From Paracerasibacillus soli (GTDB lineage Bacteria; Bacillota; Bacilli; Bacillales; Amphibacillaceae), in assembly GCF_034006335.1 (NCBI RefSeq), contig NZ_JAWDIQ010000002.1: DNA of 64,000 bases, one strand, 5' to 3'. Under the pieces are notes generated by a model that searched no databases, was not told where the DNA came from, and worked only from the letters and a program-made list of their open reading frames with translations. Below are positions 29,543 to 40,158 of this stretch, in pieces; position 1 is the first letter of the stretch; each line of letters opens with the position of its first letter. The position numbers were made by a program, and so were the translations under genes.

Positions 29543-29599
29543 AAAAACAAATAAAAGGCATCTGTAACCACTGTTTTTCACAGTAATCAGATGCCTTTG
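29543..29599 (-). terminator. Rho-independent terminator of the lyase/ABC operon
   Basis: On the minus strand AAAGGCATCTG ... CAGATGCCTTT forms an 11-bp stem with an inner ACTGTG/CACAGT extension, followed by TTTTATTTGTTTTTATT. It lies after the ArgH-like gene and its REP-like element. Confidence 0.85.
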
Positions 29600-29656
29600 T
29601 TTCACATTATGCTAACGCTCACCTTCATGAAACAGGAGAACCGTCCCCATGTTTCA
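29600..29656 (-). repeat. REP-like element supplying the ArgH-like gene stop
   Basis: TGAAACAGGAGAACCGTCCC then CATGTTTCA at 29628-29656. The left flank TTCACATTATGCTAACGC resembles the REPIN loop of the composite repeats. The TGA stop of the lyase gene is 29654-29656, inside the element. Confidence 0.88.
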
Positions 29657-31058
29657 CCAACGCTTCATGCGTTTCTTAATCATTTCTCGAACAACATTAG
29701 GGTTTGGGCCACCAGTAACTTTTCTGCGTTCGACAAAGTAATATGGATCGACGATTTCTTTCCAATCCTGTTCAGAGATTTTAACGTCTTCAATCCATTC
29801 ATTGACTTTATCCACTGATAGCTCATATAATTCCTTACCAAGTTTATCTGCCTTTTTCGAAATAACACTTGCTTTATGGTGCGCCTTTCTAAATGAAACA
29901 TCATAATCACGAGCCAAAACGTCTGCTAACTCTGTAATTGTAATCATATTTTCCCTAGCTTGTTGATAAGCACGTTCTTTATCAAATTCCATTGTCGTGA
30001 TAACGGCTTCCATCAACTGTAAGACGCGGATCCCTTTATTAAATCCTGCATAAAGATGCGGTTGCAAGTCATCCTCGGTGTCATTAATATCACCAAATGG
30101 TGTGTTATGCACCATATGGACAACAGCTATGCCTTCTGCAGCAGCGCTACTTGCAATGGAGCGCGAATGTTCGATAGAAACAGGATTTCTTTTCTGTGGC
30201 ATAATGCTGCTGATTTGAACATAAGCATCAGACACTTTGATTAAGCCGACTTCTTTTGAAGACATTCTTAATAATTCCTGTAGCCAGCGGCCCATATTTG
30301 TCATAAGACTTATTAATGCCTGGGCTGCTTCAGTTAAATAATCACCACTACCAATGGCGTCATATGAATTTTCAATTAAGCTGTCAAATTCAAGTAACTC
30401 AACCATACGCTCACGATTGATTGGAAAACCTGAAGTTGTAATGGCCGCAGCACCCATTGGTGACTGATTCACCGTTCGATATGCCTGCTTCAACCGCTCA
30501 ATATCGCGTGTGAGATTGTCATAAAGGGCAACTAAATAATGACCAAGAGTTGTCGGCTGGGCTGGTTGAGTATGCGTATGTGCCGGCATGATTGTCTCAA
30601 CGTGTTGCTCAGCCTGATATAGTAAGGCTTTGGCGAGATCCTCAGCATGTTCAATTGTCTTAGTGAGGTAATCTCGCAAAACAATGCGGTACATCGCTTC
30701 CCCCATATCATTTCTACTTTTAGCGATATGCATTTTTCCAGCCAACTCATCACCAATAATATCCCGATACGCGATTCCACCAAAAAGAATAAATCTTCAT
30801 ATTCGGAATGATACTCGATGGTTTCAGGATCCATATTCTCTACTTGCTCCACACCAACAAAATTTTTCTTGCTTCGTCTTCTGTTAATATTTTTTGTTCT
30901 GCCAACATCTTCGTGTGTGCTTTATGAATCATAAACATTGCATCAAATAGATGTTCTTTTTGATCATAGAAAATAGGTTTTAATAACGTTTCACTAAATA
31001 CTTTCCCGGGAAATTGGGAGCCATCTTTCTGCTCAAATTCCTCTTTTGATGTAAACAT
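29654..31058 (-). CDS. Argininosuccinate lyase-like enzyme (fumarase/aspartase superfamily; two frameshifts)
   Basis: About 468 residues, the usual ArgH length. Frames join as KILTEDEARKILL/VEQVENMDPETIEYHSEYED and FFLVESRIG/DIIGDELAGKMHIAKSRNDM; the second shift is a lost G. Superfamily landmarks are AKSRNDMGEAMYR, MPAHTHTQPAQPTTLGHYL and the catalytic-loop signature SSIMPQKRNPVSIEH. No argG or other arginine gene is near. Instead it is the last gene after a ROK regulator, solute-binding protein, ATPase and permease, so it probably acts on what that transporter imports rather than in arginine synthesis. The start ATG 31056-31058 has GAGGTG nine bases upstream. The stop is provided by a REP-like element, and a good terminator follows. 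Confidence 0.8.
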
Positions 31059-31138
31059 TGTAAGTAGCACCTCTTCTATTCTTAATTATTTCCTCATACT
31101 TCATTTATTGCTAACACACTCGTTCGGAAAGCTTTGAT

Positions 31139-32821
31139 TTATAACGTATTTTCCGACTTCACACCAAAGAACCTATAAGAAATAAACATCACTATCGAAA
31201 TCAATCCGACTTGAATCATCCCATAAGCGGCTGCCTGCCCATATTGAACATGCGCAACTGGTTCATAATTTCAATTGAAATCGGACGGTTTCCTAATGTA
31301 TAAAGCAAGACTGATGTCGGGAATTCACCGACGGCCTGAACAAAGGCTAAAAGCGTTCCACTTAAAACACCTGGCATAATAATCGGGATGATAACTTTTC
31401 TGAAAGTATAAAACCATTTCGCCCCTAAGTTCTGTGCCGCTTCTTCAATCGAGTCGTCAAGCTGCTCGAGGACAGCATTTGTTGAACGTACAACTAACGG
31501 CAAGAAACGAATGAAATAAGCTAGCGGTAAAATCCAAAACGTTCCGACAAGAATATTACCAAATGAAAAGACAGATGGTTTGTTGAACGCTAAGATTAAA
31601 TTCATCCCTACAACCGTTGCAGGTAGTGCCCACGGAACCATTACTAAAATATCGAGTAAATTCTTACCGATGAACTTGCGCTTGACAAGCGTATACGACG
31701 TAATAATTCCGAAAACAAACACACCAGCACATGCCATTACTGTCATAATTAAACTATTTTTGACCGGCTCCCAAATTCGTGGTGTATCAAATAAAAGTCT
31801 AAAGTTTTCCAAACTAAAAGCCGTCGGATATGTTTGCCATGTCCATGCCCATCAGGAACAAGAGATAGTAAGAGTAATGTTGCGTGAGGTAATAACAACA
31901 CAATCATCGCAATGATTCCAATCGTAACCATCACCCATTTTAATAATGGATTGTTCACTTCACTACGGTGAACACCAATCCCCTTACTTGCCATGCGATA
32001 ATCCTTACGATTTTGATACCAACGCATAAAGATTAGGAATCCAATTGATACTGTTGATAAAATAATCGACTGTGTCGCAGCCATTTCTAAATCACCATTA
32101 ATTTTGGAGAAATAGATCTGTAAACTAAGCACTCGGTAACCACCAGCTAATAAAAACGGGGCACTAAACGAGGCCATTGATACCATAAAAACGAGTAACG
32201 AAGCTGCAACAATACCTGGTGTTAAGAGCGGAAACGTCACTTTCCAGAACACCTTGAAACGACTTGACCCCAAATTTGCTGCTGCTTCTTCCAACGATGG
32301 ATCAATATTGTTTAAAGCTGAAGATGTCGTCATGTAGAAGTAGGGATACATTGTATACGCGTGAACGATTAATATCCAGACACTCCACCGATGCTAAATG
32401 GCACCTTAGACAAATTAAATAAATCCTTAATCGCATTGGGTACAAGGCCAGCTTCACCATATAAAAACATGAATGCCATAACCCCAACAAGGGAAGGCAG
32501 TACAATTGGCATAATCGCGATATTGGAAAAAAATTGGCGACCTGGGAAGTTATAGCGTGTAAAAATAAACGCTAAAGGAATCCCTATCAAAGCACTAAAC
32601 AAAACAGAAAGTAATGATATGTATACAGAGTTCCATAATGCTTCAAAGTTTGCCGCGGATTTCGCACCGAAAAAATCTTGATAATTTTGCAATGAAAAGA
32701 CACCATTTTTTCGGATACTTTCCAAAAAGGTTTCAAACGTTGGATAAAGGACGTAACCTAGTAAAATAATGAGAACTGGAATTAATAAATAAAGTGTCCG
32801 TCTTCGTTCTGCATTTAACAT
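31139..32821 (-). CDS. Double-domain ABC permease of the FbpB/ThiP/AfuB type (three frameshifts)
   Basis: The reconstructed protein is about 560 residues, made of two permease halves in one chain. The first half starts LNAERRRTLYLLIPVLIILL and holds FEALWNSVYISLLSVLFSAL and an EAA-type loop DPSLEEAAANLGSSRFKVFW. The second half holds SLIMTVMACAGVFVFGIITS and the loop DDSIEEAAQNLGAKWFYTFR. Frameshifts lie near 32360, 31800 and 31225; repair of the last gives the end IQVGLISIVMFISYRFFGVK with TAA at 31139. Two EAA loops in one polypeptide are typical of importers for ferric iron, 2-aminoethylphosphonate or sugar phosphates. The start overlaps the ATPase stop by seven bases. Confidence 0.8.
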
Positions 32822-33924
32822 TTATTGATCACTCCCGATTGTGGTACAATGCGGACTTGATCTTCAGGGATATAAACATTGACTTGACTGCCTTCCTTTA
32901 AATACGTCTTTGGCCCACGATTCAAATCGGTCGCTTTAATTGTCACAGTTTCATTGATTTTTACGTAAGTATGAACAGCTTCACCAGTAAACTGAACAAG
33001 TGATACTTTCCCTTGATAAACATTTTTCCCCTCTATTATTCCTTCACTAATATGAATAACCTCTGGTCGAATTGATATAGATAGTTGATCTACTTCTTGA
33101 TGCCGAGCAATATTTAAATCCGTTTTATTTACATAGAAAGAATCGCCCATTGTTTCAGAATAATAAACAGATTGATCATCCACATCTTTTTCAAATGTCA
33201 CTGGAAGCAAATTCGTTTCCCCGATAAATTTTGCCACAAAATCATTGACTGGCTAATTGTAAATTTCAGTCGGAGTCCCTACTTGCTGACATTCACCCGT
33301 ATTAAAAACGGCGATTCGATCACTCATCGAAAGAGCCTCTACCTGATCATGCGTAACGTAAACCATTGTAATGCCGTATTCACGTTGCAATCTTAATATC
33401 TCTGTCCGCATCTCATCACGTAATCTTGCATCAAGATTACTAAGCGGTTCATCGAGTAATAAAATATCCGGTTCAATGACAAGCGCTCTTGCTAAAGCAA
33501 CGCGCTGTTGTTGCCCACCACTAAGCTGACTCACTTGACGATCAATAAACTGATCAAGTCGAACTTTTTTTAATACATCCGTTACCTTTTCTTTAATGAC
33601 CGATTTCTTTAGCTTTCTTACCTTTAAACCGAATGCAACGTTCTCAAACACAGTCATATGAGGAAAGAGGGCATAGTTTTGGAAGACCATACCCGTATTT
33701 CTTTTCTCTGGAGCTACCTTTGTCATATCTCGTTCATTAAATTTCACTTTCCCGGTTGTTGGGTAGTAAAAGCCAGCAATCATACGAAGAGTTGTTGTCT
33801 TACCACATCCACTCGGACCTAAAAACGTGAAGAATTCTCCCTCTTGGATTGTTAAATCTAAATTTTTGACTGCTGTCACACTACCAAATTGCTTTGTAAT
33901 TTCGGTTAAATATACTGTTGACAT
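32815..33924 (-). CDS. ABC importer ATPase with TOBE domain, interrupted by an in-frame TAG
   Basis: About 369 codons. The nucleotide-binding domain has Walker A FLGPSGCGKTTTLRMIAGFY, Q-loop GMVFQNYALFPHMTVFENVA, signature QLSGGQQQRVALARAL, Walker B DILLLDEPLSNLDARLRDEM and the H-loop VYVTHDQVEA. After GTPTEIYN an amber codon (33253-33255) precedes PVNDFVAKFIGETNLLPV and a TOBE domain ending in EDQVRIVPQSG. Both parts are in the same frame, so unlike most breaks here this is a substitution (for example CAG to TAG) and not an indel. Either it is a sequence error or the protein is split between NBD and regulatory domain. It pairs with the double permease downstream and the solute-binding lipoprotein upstream. 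Confidence 0.82.
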
Positions 33925-33993
33925 GAAACAACAACCCCTCCTACAAAATGTCTATCTATAGCTTGGGCGAATACTTAGTTGAAACACAGTCAC

Positions 33994-35098
33994 TTAATTA
34001 TCATCACTTTTGTCTTTATCTGTGTTCTTAATATTGTTATCCCAGTATTCCATCCACTCATCCTGTTTTTCTTCAACTAATCCCCAATCCATATCCATCG
34101 GTATAATTTCTGTTTCTTTAATCCAATCTGGAAGTTCATCAATATCATCACGAGTAGGGATACGGTAATATTCCTCAGCCAATAATTTTGCAGCTTCAGG
34201 AGTATTCACAAATTCATAAAATGCTTCAGCAGCTTTTGGATGTGGCGCGTCTTTAATCATCGCAATTCCTTCCGTGATAACAGGTGTACCACTTTCAGGA
34301 ATATGATAACCAAACGGATATCCCTTTTCTTCAGCTAACTGAACTGTATCAGGCATATTCCACACCGAAATATTTCCTACTCCTTTAGCTACTTGGTTGT
34401 ACATAATCTCAGGGTTTGCTGAGTATTCCTTCGTATTAGCATCTAATTTCTTTAGCCAATCATAACCCGCTTGTGGATCTTCTGTATCTTTGTAAGTATC
34501 ATAAATAATTGCCGAGAAAATCGTACGCATACCACCAGAAGCCAATGGATACCTGATAATAATCTCGTCCTCCCACTTAGGATCGAGTAGATCTTCCCAA
34601 TCTTTTGGTGCTTCTTCATCAGAAATTTCTTTTGTGTTATACATAATGACCTGTGGTGTAATCGATGTACCTGACCACAACCAATTTTCATCATGATAAA
34701 GCTCATCTAATGTGTCCGCGTAAGATGGTTTATACTCCGCAAGAAGTCCTTCATCAGCCGCTTGGTTAAAGTTAACTTGTGGTGCACCCCACCAAATATC
34801 TGCTTGAACATTATTTTTTTCTGAACGTACCCGATCAAGAATTTCCTGGGAACCCATATCTAAGAATTCCATCTTAATACCATACTTTTCTTCAAATTGT
34901 TGTTGGAACTCTGTTAAAATATCTGTTCCATGCGGTGAATAAACAACAACCTTTTCCTCCAAATCACTATCTTCTGCCCATTTGCTGATGAATCGGATTT
35001 TTTCCCTCATCATCTGACCCTCCTGCCATACATCCAGCTAGAAGCGTCGCCAATACAATACCTAACAGTAATAACCAGCTTTTTTTCATAGATTTCAC
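33994..35098 (-). CDS. Solute-binding lipoprotein of the AfuA/FbpA/PhnS-like type (frameshift)
   Basis: About 368 residues. The true N-terminus lies in another frame: GTG at 35096-35098 behind AAAGGGG gives MKSMKKSWLLLLGIVL with the lipobox LLAGC, then SDDEGK. A one-base shift in an A6 run near 35005 leads into the main frame. That frame carries LEEKVVVYSPHGTDILTEFQ, ADIWWGAPQVNFNQAADEGL, NWLWSGTSITPQVIMYNTKE and PHPKAAEAFYEFVNTPEAAK, a periplasmic-binding fold of the iron/phosphonate/sugar-phosphate cluster. The transported compound is unknown. The ROK regulator gene ends 18 bases upstream, so regulator and transporter are co-transcribed. Confidence 0.82.
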
Positions 35099-35116
35099 TA
35101 AAATTACCCCTTTCCC

Positions 35117-36280
35117 CTAAATATTTAGTAGTAAATCATGTTCTTTCAAAAACAGAGCTGCAGCTCCAATAACTCCTGCTTCTTTCCCCAAGGTCGTCTG
35201 CACCACGTCACAATGCTGTGGCGTATGCTGCCTTATGATGTCAATCACTTTCTCACTAATCAAATGAAATGACTTGCTGACACCACCTCCTAAAATAATG
35301 ATTTCTGGATCAAAAAGAGAAACATAATTCGCAATACCAATCGCTAAATTATCAATTGCCAAATCAATAACACTCATCGCATCTGCATCGTGTTGTGCGT
35401 AAAGCTCAAATGCCTCTTTTGCCGTGACATCTCTATTCAACCTGGTTGATAATAGTTGGCTAATTGAAGAACCACTCGCCACACTTTCCAAATAACCATA
35501 CCCTTTAAATACTGGTTGAATTTCCTTTGCATTTTTACGATCTGTTACTAAATATCCCATTTCACCAGCACTGTAATTACTGCCGCGATATAATTCACCA
35601 TTTAATATAATCCCACTACCAATCCCAGTTCCAATTGCAATATAAATCAAATTTGATTTATCATTAGCTGCACCCTTCCAATGCTCCCCTAGCACCACAC
35701 TGTTCACATCATTGTCTACATATATGGGGAAGTCGAAAATATTCTCTAGCTTTTCTCGAACTGGATAGTGCTTCCAACCCAAAGCCGGTGCTTCAACAAC
35801 GAACCCCTCTTCTACGTTCGTTATACCTGGTAATCCGACACCCAAACCAAGGATGTCATTGTCCTGAAGCCCTAGCTGACTTCTCATTGAATCTACGCAT
35901 CTCTCAATCTCTTCAAATAAACCACTATGTAAATGTTGTTGCGTCGGAAATTCTCTGTACGCACAAACATCTCCATTCAAATCTGTTAATCCTAAAGTAA
36001 CATTTGTTCCACCAATATCAATCCCGATTAAGTAAGATCTCTTTGCATTGAATTTTAGCTGAACAGGCTTTCTTCCACCGCCAGCCGAAGCACTTCCACT
36101 TCCTACTTCAAGTATCCACCTGTCATCCGTTAATTGTTTTACAATCGAAGATACCGTTGGTTTGCTAAGATTAAGCCTCTTTGATATATCTGCTCGCGTA
36201 AGTGCATGTTCCTCTACAATACAGTTCAGCACATTTCTCATATTAATCGTTTTAATGTTGGCCACACCTTCTCTTTGCAT
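35117..36280 (-). CDS. ROK-family transcriptional repressor (XylR/NagC type)
   Basis: 387 residues, intact. An N-terminal winged helix-turn-helix (RADISKRLNLSKPTVSSIVK, about residues 30-55) is followed by the ROK sugar-binding domain: IGIDIGGTNVTLGLTDLNGD, GLGVGLPGIT, DNDVNSVVLGEHWKGAA and IAIGTGIGSGIILNGELYRG. The usual CxCG zinc motif is replaced by a region without cysteines (PVFKGYGYLESVASGSS). It is the first gene of the five-gene series with the ABC importer and ArgH-like lyase, and two matching palindromes lie in the 850-bp region upstream. I infer a sugar or sugar-derived effector and autoregulation. Confidence 0.9.
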   Translation of the reverse strand: MQREGVANIKTINMRNVLNCIVEEHALTRADISKRLNLSKPTVSSIVKQLTDDRWILEVGSGSASAGGGRKPVQLKFNAKRSYLIGIDIGGTNVTLGLTDLNGDVCAYREFPTQQHLHSGLFEEIERCVDSMRSQLGLQDNDILGLGVGLPGITNVEEGFVVEAPALGWKHYPVREKLENIFDFPIYVDNDVNSVVLGEHWKGAANDKSNLIYIAIGTGIGSGIILNGELYRGSNYSAGEMGYLVTDRKNAKEIQPVFKGYGYLESVASGSSISQLLSTRLNRDVTAKEAFELYAQHDADAMSVIDLAIDNLAIGIANYVSLFDPEIIILGGGVSKSFHLISEKVIDIIRQHTPQHCDVVQTTLGKEAGVIGAAALFLKEHDLLLNI

Positions 36281-36647
36281 AAAATAAACCCCTTAGACGT
36301 TGTTTTTCATTTGCTTAACCTTTTACTAATAAGATTTTGCTACAATCCCGAACATTTTGAACCTTCTCCTCATTCGAGCACCCGTAATACTATATGACAA
36401 TTAGTGCTTTCGATACTTTTACAGTCACTCATATACTTCCCTAGTGAATGGAATACCTTATCTCACCTTTGGATGGCTAATACTGATTAGATTATTGTGA
36501 TTTAATCAGCAAATTTTTTTAGACGATAAAGTGATACCCCATATAAAGTTAAAAGCAAAAGCAATTAAACGGACATATCAGATGTACCTTATATATTTTC
36601 AGGAATAAATAGCACGTTTTCATGTAAATTTGCTTACCAATCAGTTA
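36281..36647. other. Leader between ROK gene and its predicted operator
   Basis: About 370 AT-rich bases. CTTAACCTTTTACTAATAAG near 36315 resembles a worn copy of the palindromes further right. No gene is supported. Confidence 0.35.
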
Positions 36648-36666
36648 GTTAGTAACCCTTACTAAC
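36648..36666. promoter_or_regulatory. Predicted ROK operator 1
   Basis: GTTAGTAACCCTTACTAAC is a perfect palindrome of 8+3+8 bases. TATAAT at about 36680 lies to its right. XylR/NagC-type repressors bind palindromes of this style. Confidence 0.6.
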
Positions 36667-36875
36667 CAATTACCTAACATTATAATGAAAGCCCTTCCAT
36701 TTGTAAAGAGGAAAATTTAAAATATTTTAATAAGTGTGTGTACCCTTGTATCTCCCGTAATAATTACGATTTTACTACTATCAAATAGTTCTTTTTGACT
36801 ATTTACATTGTTCCGACGCATCGCTACACTGTATTACGAGACTTGTTTAAAGTTTCGTATATTTCTAGATAGTTG
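36667..36875. other. Stretch between two predicted operators
   Basis: About 210 AT-rich bases. A 72-codon plus frame starting at 36808 has no family features and I do not believe it. Nothing else is seen. Confidence 0.3.
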
Positions 36876-36894
36876 GTTAGTTTCCTTTACTAAC
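36876..36894. promoter_or_regulatory. Predicted ROK operator 2
   Basis: GTTAGTTTCCTTTACTAAC matches operator 1 at 15 of 19 positions and has perfect 6-bp arms. Placed 220 bp from operator 1 and 235 bp before the plus-strand deacetylase gene, it could allow looping or control of the divergent gene. Confidence 0.5.
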
Positions 36895-37129
36895 TATGAA
36901 GCTAATGAATGGTATATAAACACATGTAATACAAGTGACTTTCTGGTATTTTTAATTATCCATTTTCTTAGCAACTTCCATCTATGTACAATACTTCAAG
37001 CTAGTGTGAAGGTAAACTCAAACTAAAAGAACCCACTTCATCCACTTATACAACAACACAACTTTGACCAATCTATTCTAAATATACGAGATTTAATAAC
37101 GAGTACTACAAAATGAAAGGGGTTACAAA

Positions 37130-39906
37130 GTGAGGAAACTCTTGAATACTTTATTGTCAATCATGCTCGTCCTATTCCTATTACCGATGCATGGGACAGC
37201 AAAAGCGCCGCTCCATCAACATGACGTTGACCTATGGAATGTTGTAAACCCATTAAATACAACGGTTACTTTCCTAAATACAGGTGCACATCCAGACGAT
37301 GAGCGTAGTGATTTATTAGCCTATCTTTCGCGTGGATTAGGTATTAAAACAGCTAGCCTGATTGCTAATCGTGGGGAAGGAGGACAAAATGAAATTGGGA
37401 GTGAACTTGGTGATGGGCTTGGGATTATCCGTTCCAATGAAATGATTGAAGCAGCAGGTGTGACAGGTGTGAAAGCCTATCATTTAAGTCAAACAACATC
37501 TGATCCAATTTATGATTTTGGTTTCTCCAAATCACCTGAAGAGACACTCGAAAAATGGGTGAAGATTTAACATACGAACGTTTTATCCGTTTCATTCGTG
37601 AATACCAACCAGATATTGTGATGCCTTCATTCCGAAACGTGGCAAATCAGCATGGGCATCACCGAGCAGCTACAATTTTAAGTGAACGTGCTTTTGAAGA
37701 TGCTGCAAATCCAAATATTTACCCCGAGCATTTGGAGGAAGGCCTTTCTACTTGGCAAATGAAAAAGTTTTACTTGCCTGCGGCGTCCGCAGAAACTGCA
37801 ACAACTTCAATTGAAATTGGAGATTATGATCCAATTTACGATATGTCTTACCCACAGATTGGTGAGGCTTCCGATATTTGCATAAGAGTCAAGGCATGGG
37901 ACGCGACGTTCCAGTCGAACCAAGACAATTTCATTTAGAATTAGTAGGAAATGTAACAGACGGTGAAGATGAGGATTTATTCTCAGGCATACCTTATAAC
38001 TTCTATGACTGGGCAGAGATTGTGCCAAATCAAGGCCTGCATAATCAATTAACGAAATTACAACAAAAATTAGATACTATTGTAGACAGTTATCCAAACC
38101 GGGAAGTCATTTTTTCAGATGCACATCAAGCTCTAAAAGATGTCAAAAAGGTTACAAAGAAAGTCGGAAAATCAGAGCTTGATCCGGATTTAAAACACGA
38201 TTTACTCCATAAATTGGAGATTAAAGAAGAACAATTAAACGAAGTCAGTTTAGTTGCCTTGGATTAGACGTTGAAACAACATTAAATTCGCCTGTCTTAA
38301 CCCAAGGTGAGCAAACAACTGCAACAGTAAAAGTTGAAAACAAAGGTGCATTCACTGTAAAGCATATCGACTTAGCAATAGCCGCGCCTAGCACTTGGGA
38401 AGTAGACAAAGACAAACATATCAAGAAAATCCTACCTGGTGAAACAATAACATTTGAATTCAATGTTATCGTGCCTGAAGAGGAGAAATTTTATCATCCA
38501 TATGAAGAACCAATATTACAAACAAATCTTTCTATAAAAGAAAAAGGCGAGGTTTCCGAAAATGCCTTAAACTTTACAGACACAGTTGCCGTTTTACCTG
38601 ACGTTAGCTTAACAACAAAGCCTGCAAACGTCGTTATCAATACAGCTGATATGCAAGATTTCTATACGCTTTCAGTTGAGGCTAAAAATTACGTTAACGG
38701 TACAAAAGAAGTGGATGTTTCACTCGATTTGCCTGAAGGATGGCAAAGTGAACCAGTAGAACATACGATTAAATTAGACAATCGCTTTGATACAAAGGAA
38801 ATTGAATTTTCAATTATCCCCCTGAAGATGTGAAAGAGGGCGAACTAGATATTCACGTAAAAGCATTATCTGATGGAAAAAAGTACGATTCAACCATACA
38901 GGAAATCACCTACGACCATATTAACCATGAGTATTTTCAGTATCCTACATTAGTTCACGTAGCTAGCTTTGAACTTTTAAAGCCTGGCAATTTAAAAGTT
39001 GGTTATATCGAAAGTGGCTTTGACGAAGTAGCCGATTATTTAATAAACGTTGGTTTTGACGTAACAAAATTAAAAGAAACCGATTTGAGTTCGGCTGATT
39101 TAAGTGAGTATGATACGATTGTCACTGGGATTCGTGCCAATTTAGCACGTGCAGACCTGATTGCTAATAACGAACGATTAAAAGAATATGCAAGAAACGG
39201 TGGACATGTTGTCTTCCAATATCATAAACCCGGGGATAATTGGGATATTAACGAGACACTCCCATATTCACTTGAACTCGGTATGCCATCTATTGAATGG
39301 CGTGTAACTGATGAGACAGCACCAGTCACCATGACAAAGCCGGATCACCCACTATTCAACTACCCAAATAAAATCACCGATGCTGACTGGGATGGTTGGG
39401 TACAGGAGAGAGGCCTCTATTTCCCAATGAATTGGGATGATAGGTATGAAACTTTTGTCAGTATGGCTGATCCAAACGAAGATCCTTTCGATGGTGGCAT
39501 TTTAATGGCAGAATATGGTGAAGGGACATACCTCTACACAAACCTTGTGTTTTATCGCCAAATTGCCAATCAAGTTTCAGGTGGATATCGCATATTTACG
39601 AATTTAATAAGTTATGGGCATGAAACAACTACAACCGCAAGTACTGTCAACGATATTCAGGCGTTAGTGGAGAAATTTGCGAGACAAGATACTTTTGAAA
39701 ACAAAGAAATTGTTCAAGCATTACAACTCCATCTTACTGCAGTAAGCCATTACGAGAAAGAAGAAAACACAGCTAAACTAGTGAAACATATGAATGGATT
39801 TAAAGAGCTTCTAGACTACCAAAAGGAACATGGACTTATTTCAGTGGATGCATATGAATCATTGCATCTCGCTTCAGATTCATTGATTGCAAACTGGGAA
39901 CAATAA
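37130..39906 (+). CDS. Large secreted PIG-L/LmbE-family deacetylase with NEW3-like domains and FIMAH-like tail (four frameshifts)
   Basis: The reconstructed protein is about 925 residues. GTG 37130 follows GAAAGGGG; the signal peptide is LNTLLSIMLVLFLLPMHGTA. The N-terminal domain has the zinc motif TGAHPDDERSDLLAYLSRGL and NRGEGGQNEIGSELGDGLGI, the hallmark of GlcNAc-type deacetylases. PSFRNVANQHGHHRAATILS gives the later histidines. Ig-like NEW3 segments (SVEAKNYVNGTKEVDVSLDL) follow. A flavodoxin-like domain (GYIESGFDEVADYLINVGFD; EYDTIVTGIRANLARADLIA) comes next, and the last 85 residues are the shared helical module (DIQALVEKFARQDTFENKEI to SLIANWEQ). Shifts lie near 37560, 37900, 38265 and 38825. 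It probably deacetylates an extracellular amino sugar or glycan. It is the only plus-strand gene with the shared tail. Confidence 0.82.
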
Positions 39907-39928
39907 GTTGAAAACTAGTGATATGAAA

Positions 39929-39964
39929 GAATCAGATTCTAGTAAGTTGTTTGGTATCTGATTC
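39929..39964. other. Inverted repeat after the deacetylase gene
   Basis: GAATCAGAT and ATCTGATTC enclose 18 bases, 22 bases past the stop. It could be a terminator, but A-rich rather than T-rich sequence follows. Confidence 0.4.
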
Positions 39965-39971
39965 CATAAAA

Positions 39972-40158
39972 AATCCCCAAATTGTTAATGATTTTAGGTA
40001 ACTCCATCATAACAACCTTGGGGATTGTCTATTAATCACTTTAGGCACGATTTAAAGATTGCCCTATTAGTGGAATCGGACGGTTCCAGTGTTTCAACAC
40101 GCGTTACATTATGCTAAAGCATGCCAGTGTGAAACACGAGAACCGTCCCCATGTTTCA
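39972..40158. repeat. Composite 187-bp repeat, copy B (inverted repeat plus REPIN)
   Basis: Second copy of the element at 28517-28706. TCCCCAAATTGTTAATGA ... TCATAACAACCTTGGGGA forms the first inverted repeat, and opposed REP-like cores at about 40079 and 40130-40150 form the second. Differences include CCGGTG to CCAGTG in both arms. Its last three bases are the complement of the bglA TGA stop. Confidence 0.92.

Noticed and set aside
29654..31058. The ArgH-like gene as part of arginine biosynthesis
   Set aside because: No argG, argF, argC/J/B/D or arginine regulator is near, and it is in a ROK-controlled transporter operon. The possibility is kept only as a test.
36808..37026. 72-codon plus ORF before the deacetylase gene
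   Set aside because: No ribosome site or family features; it overlaps the second palindrome.
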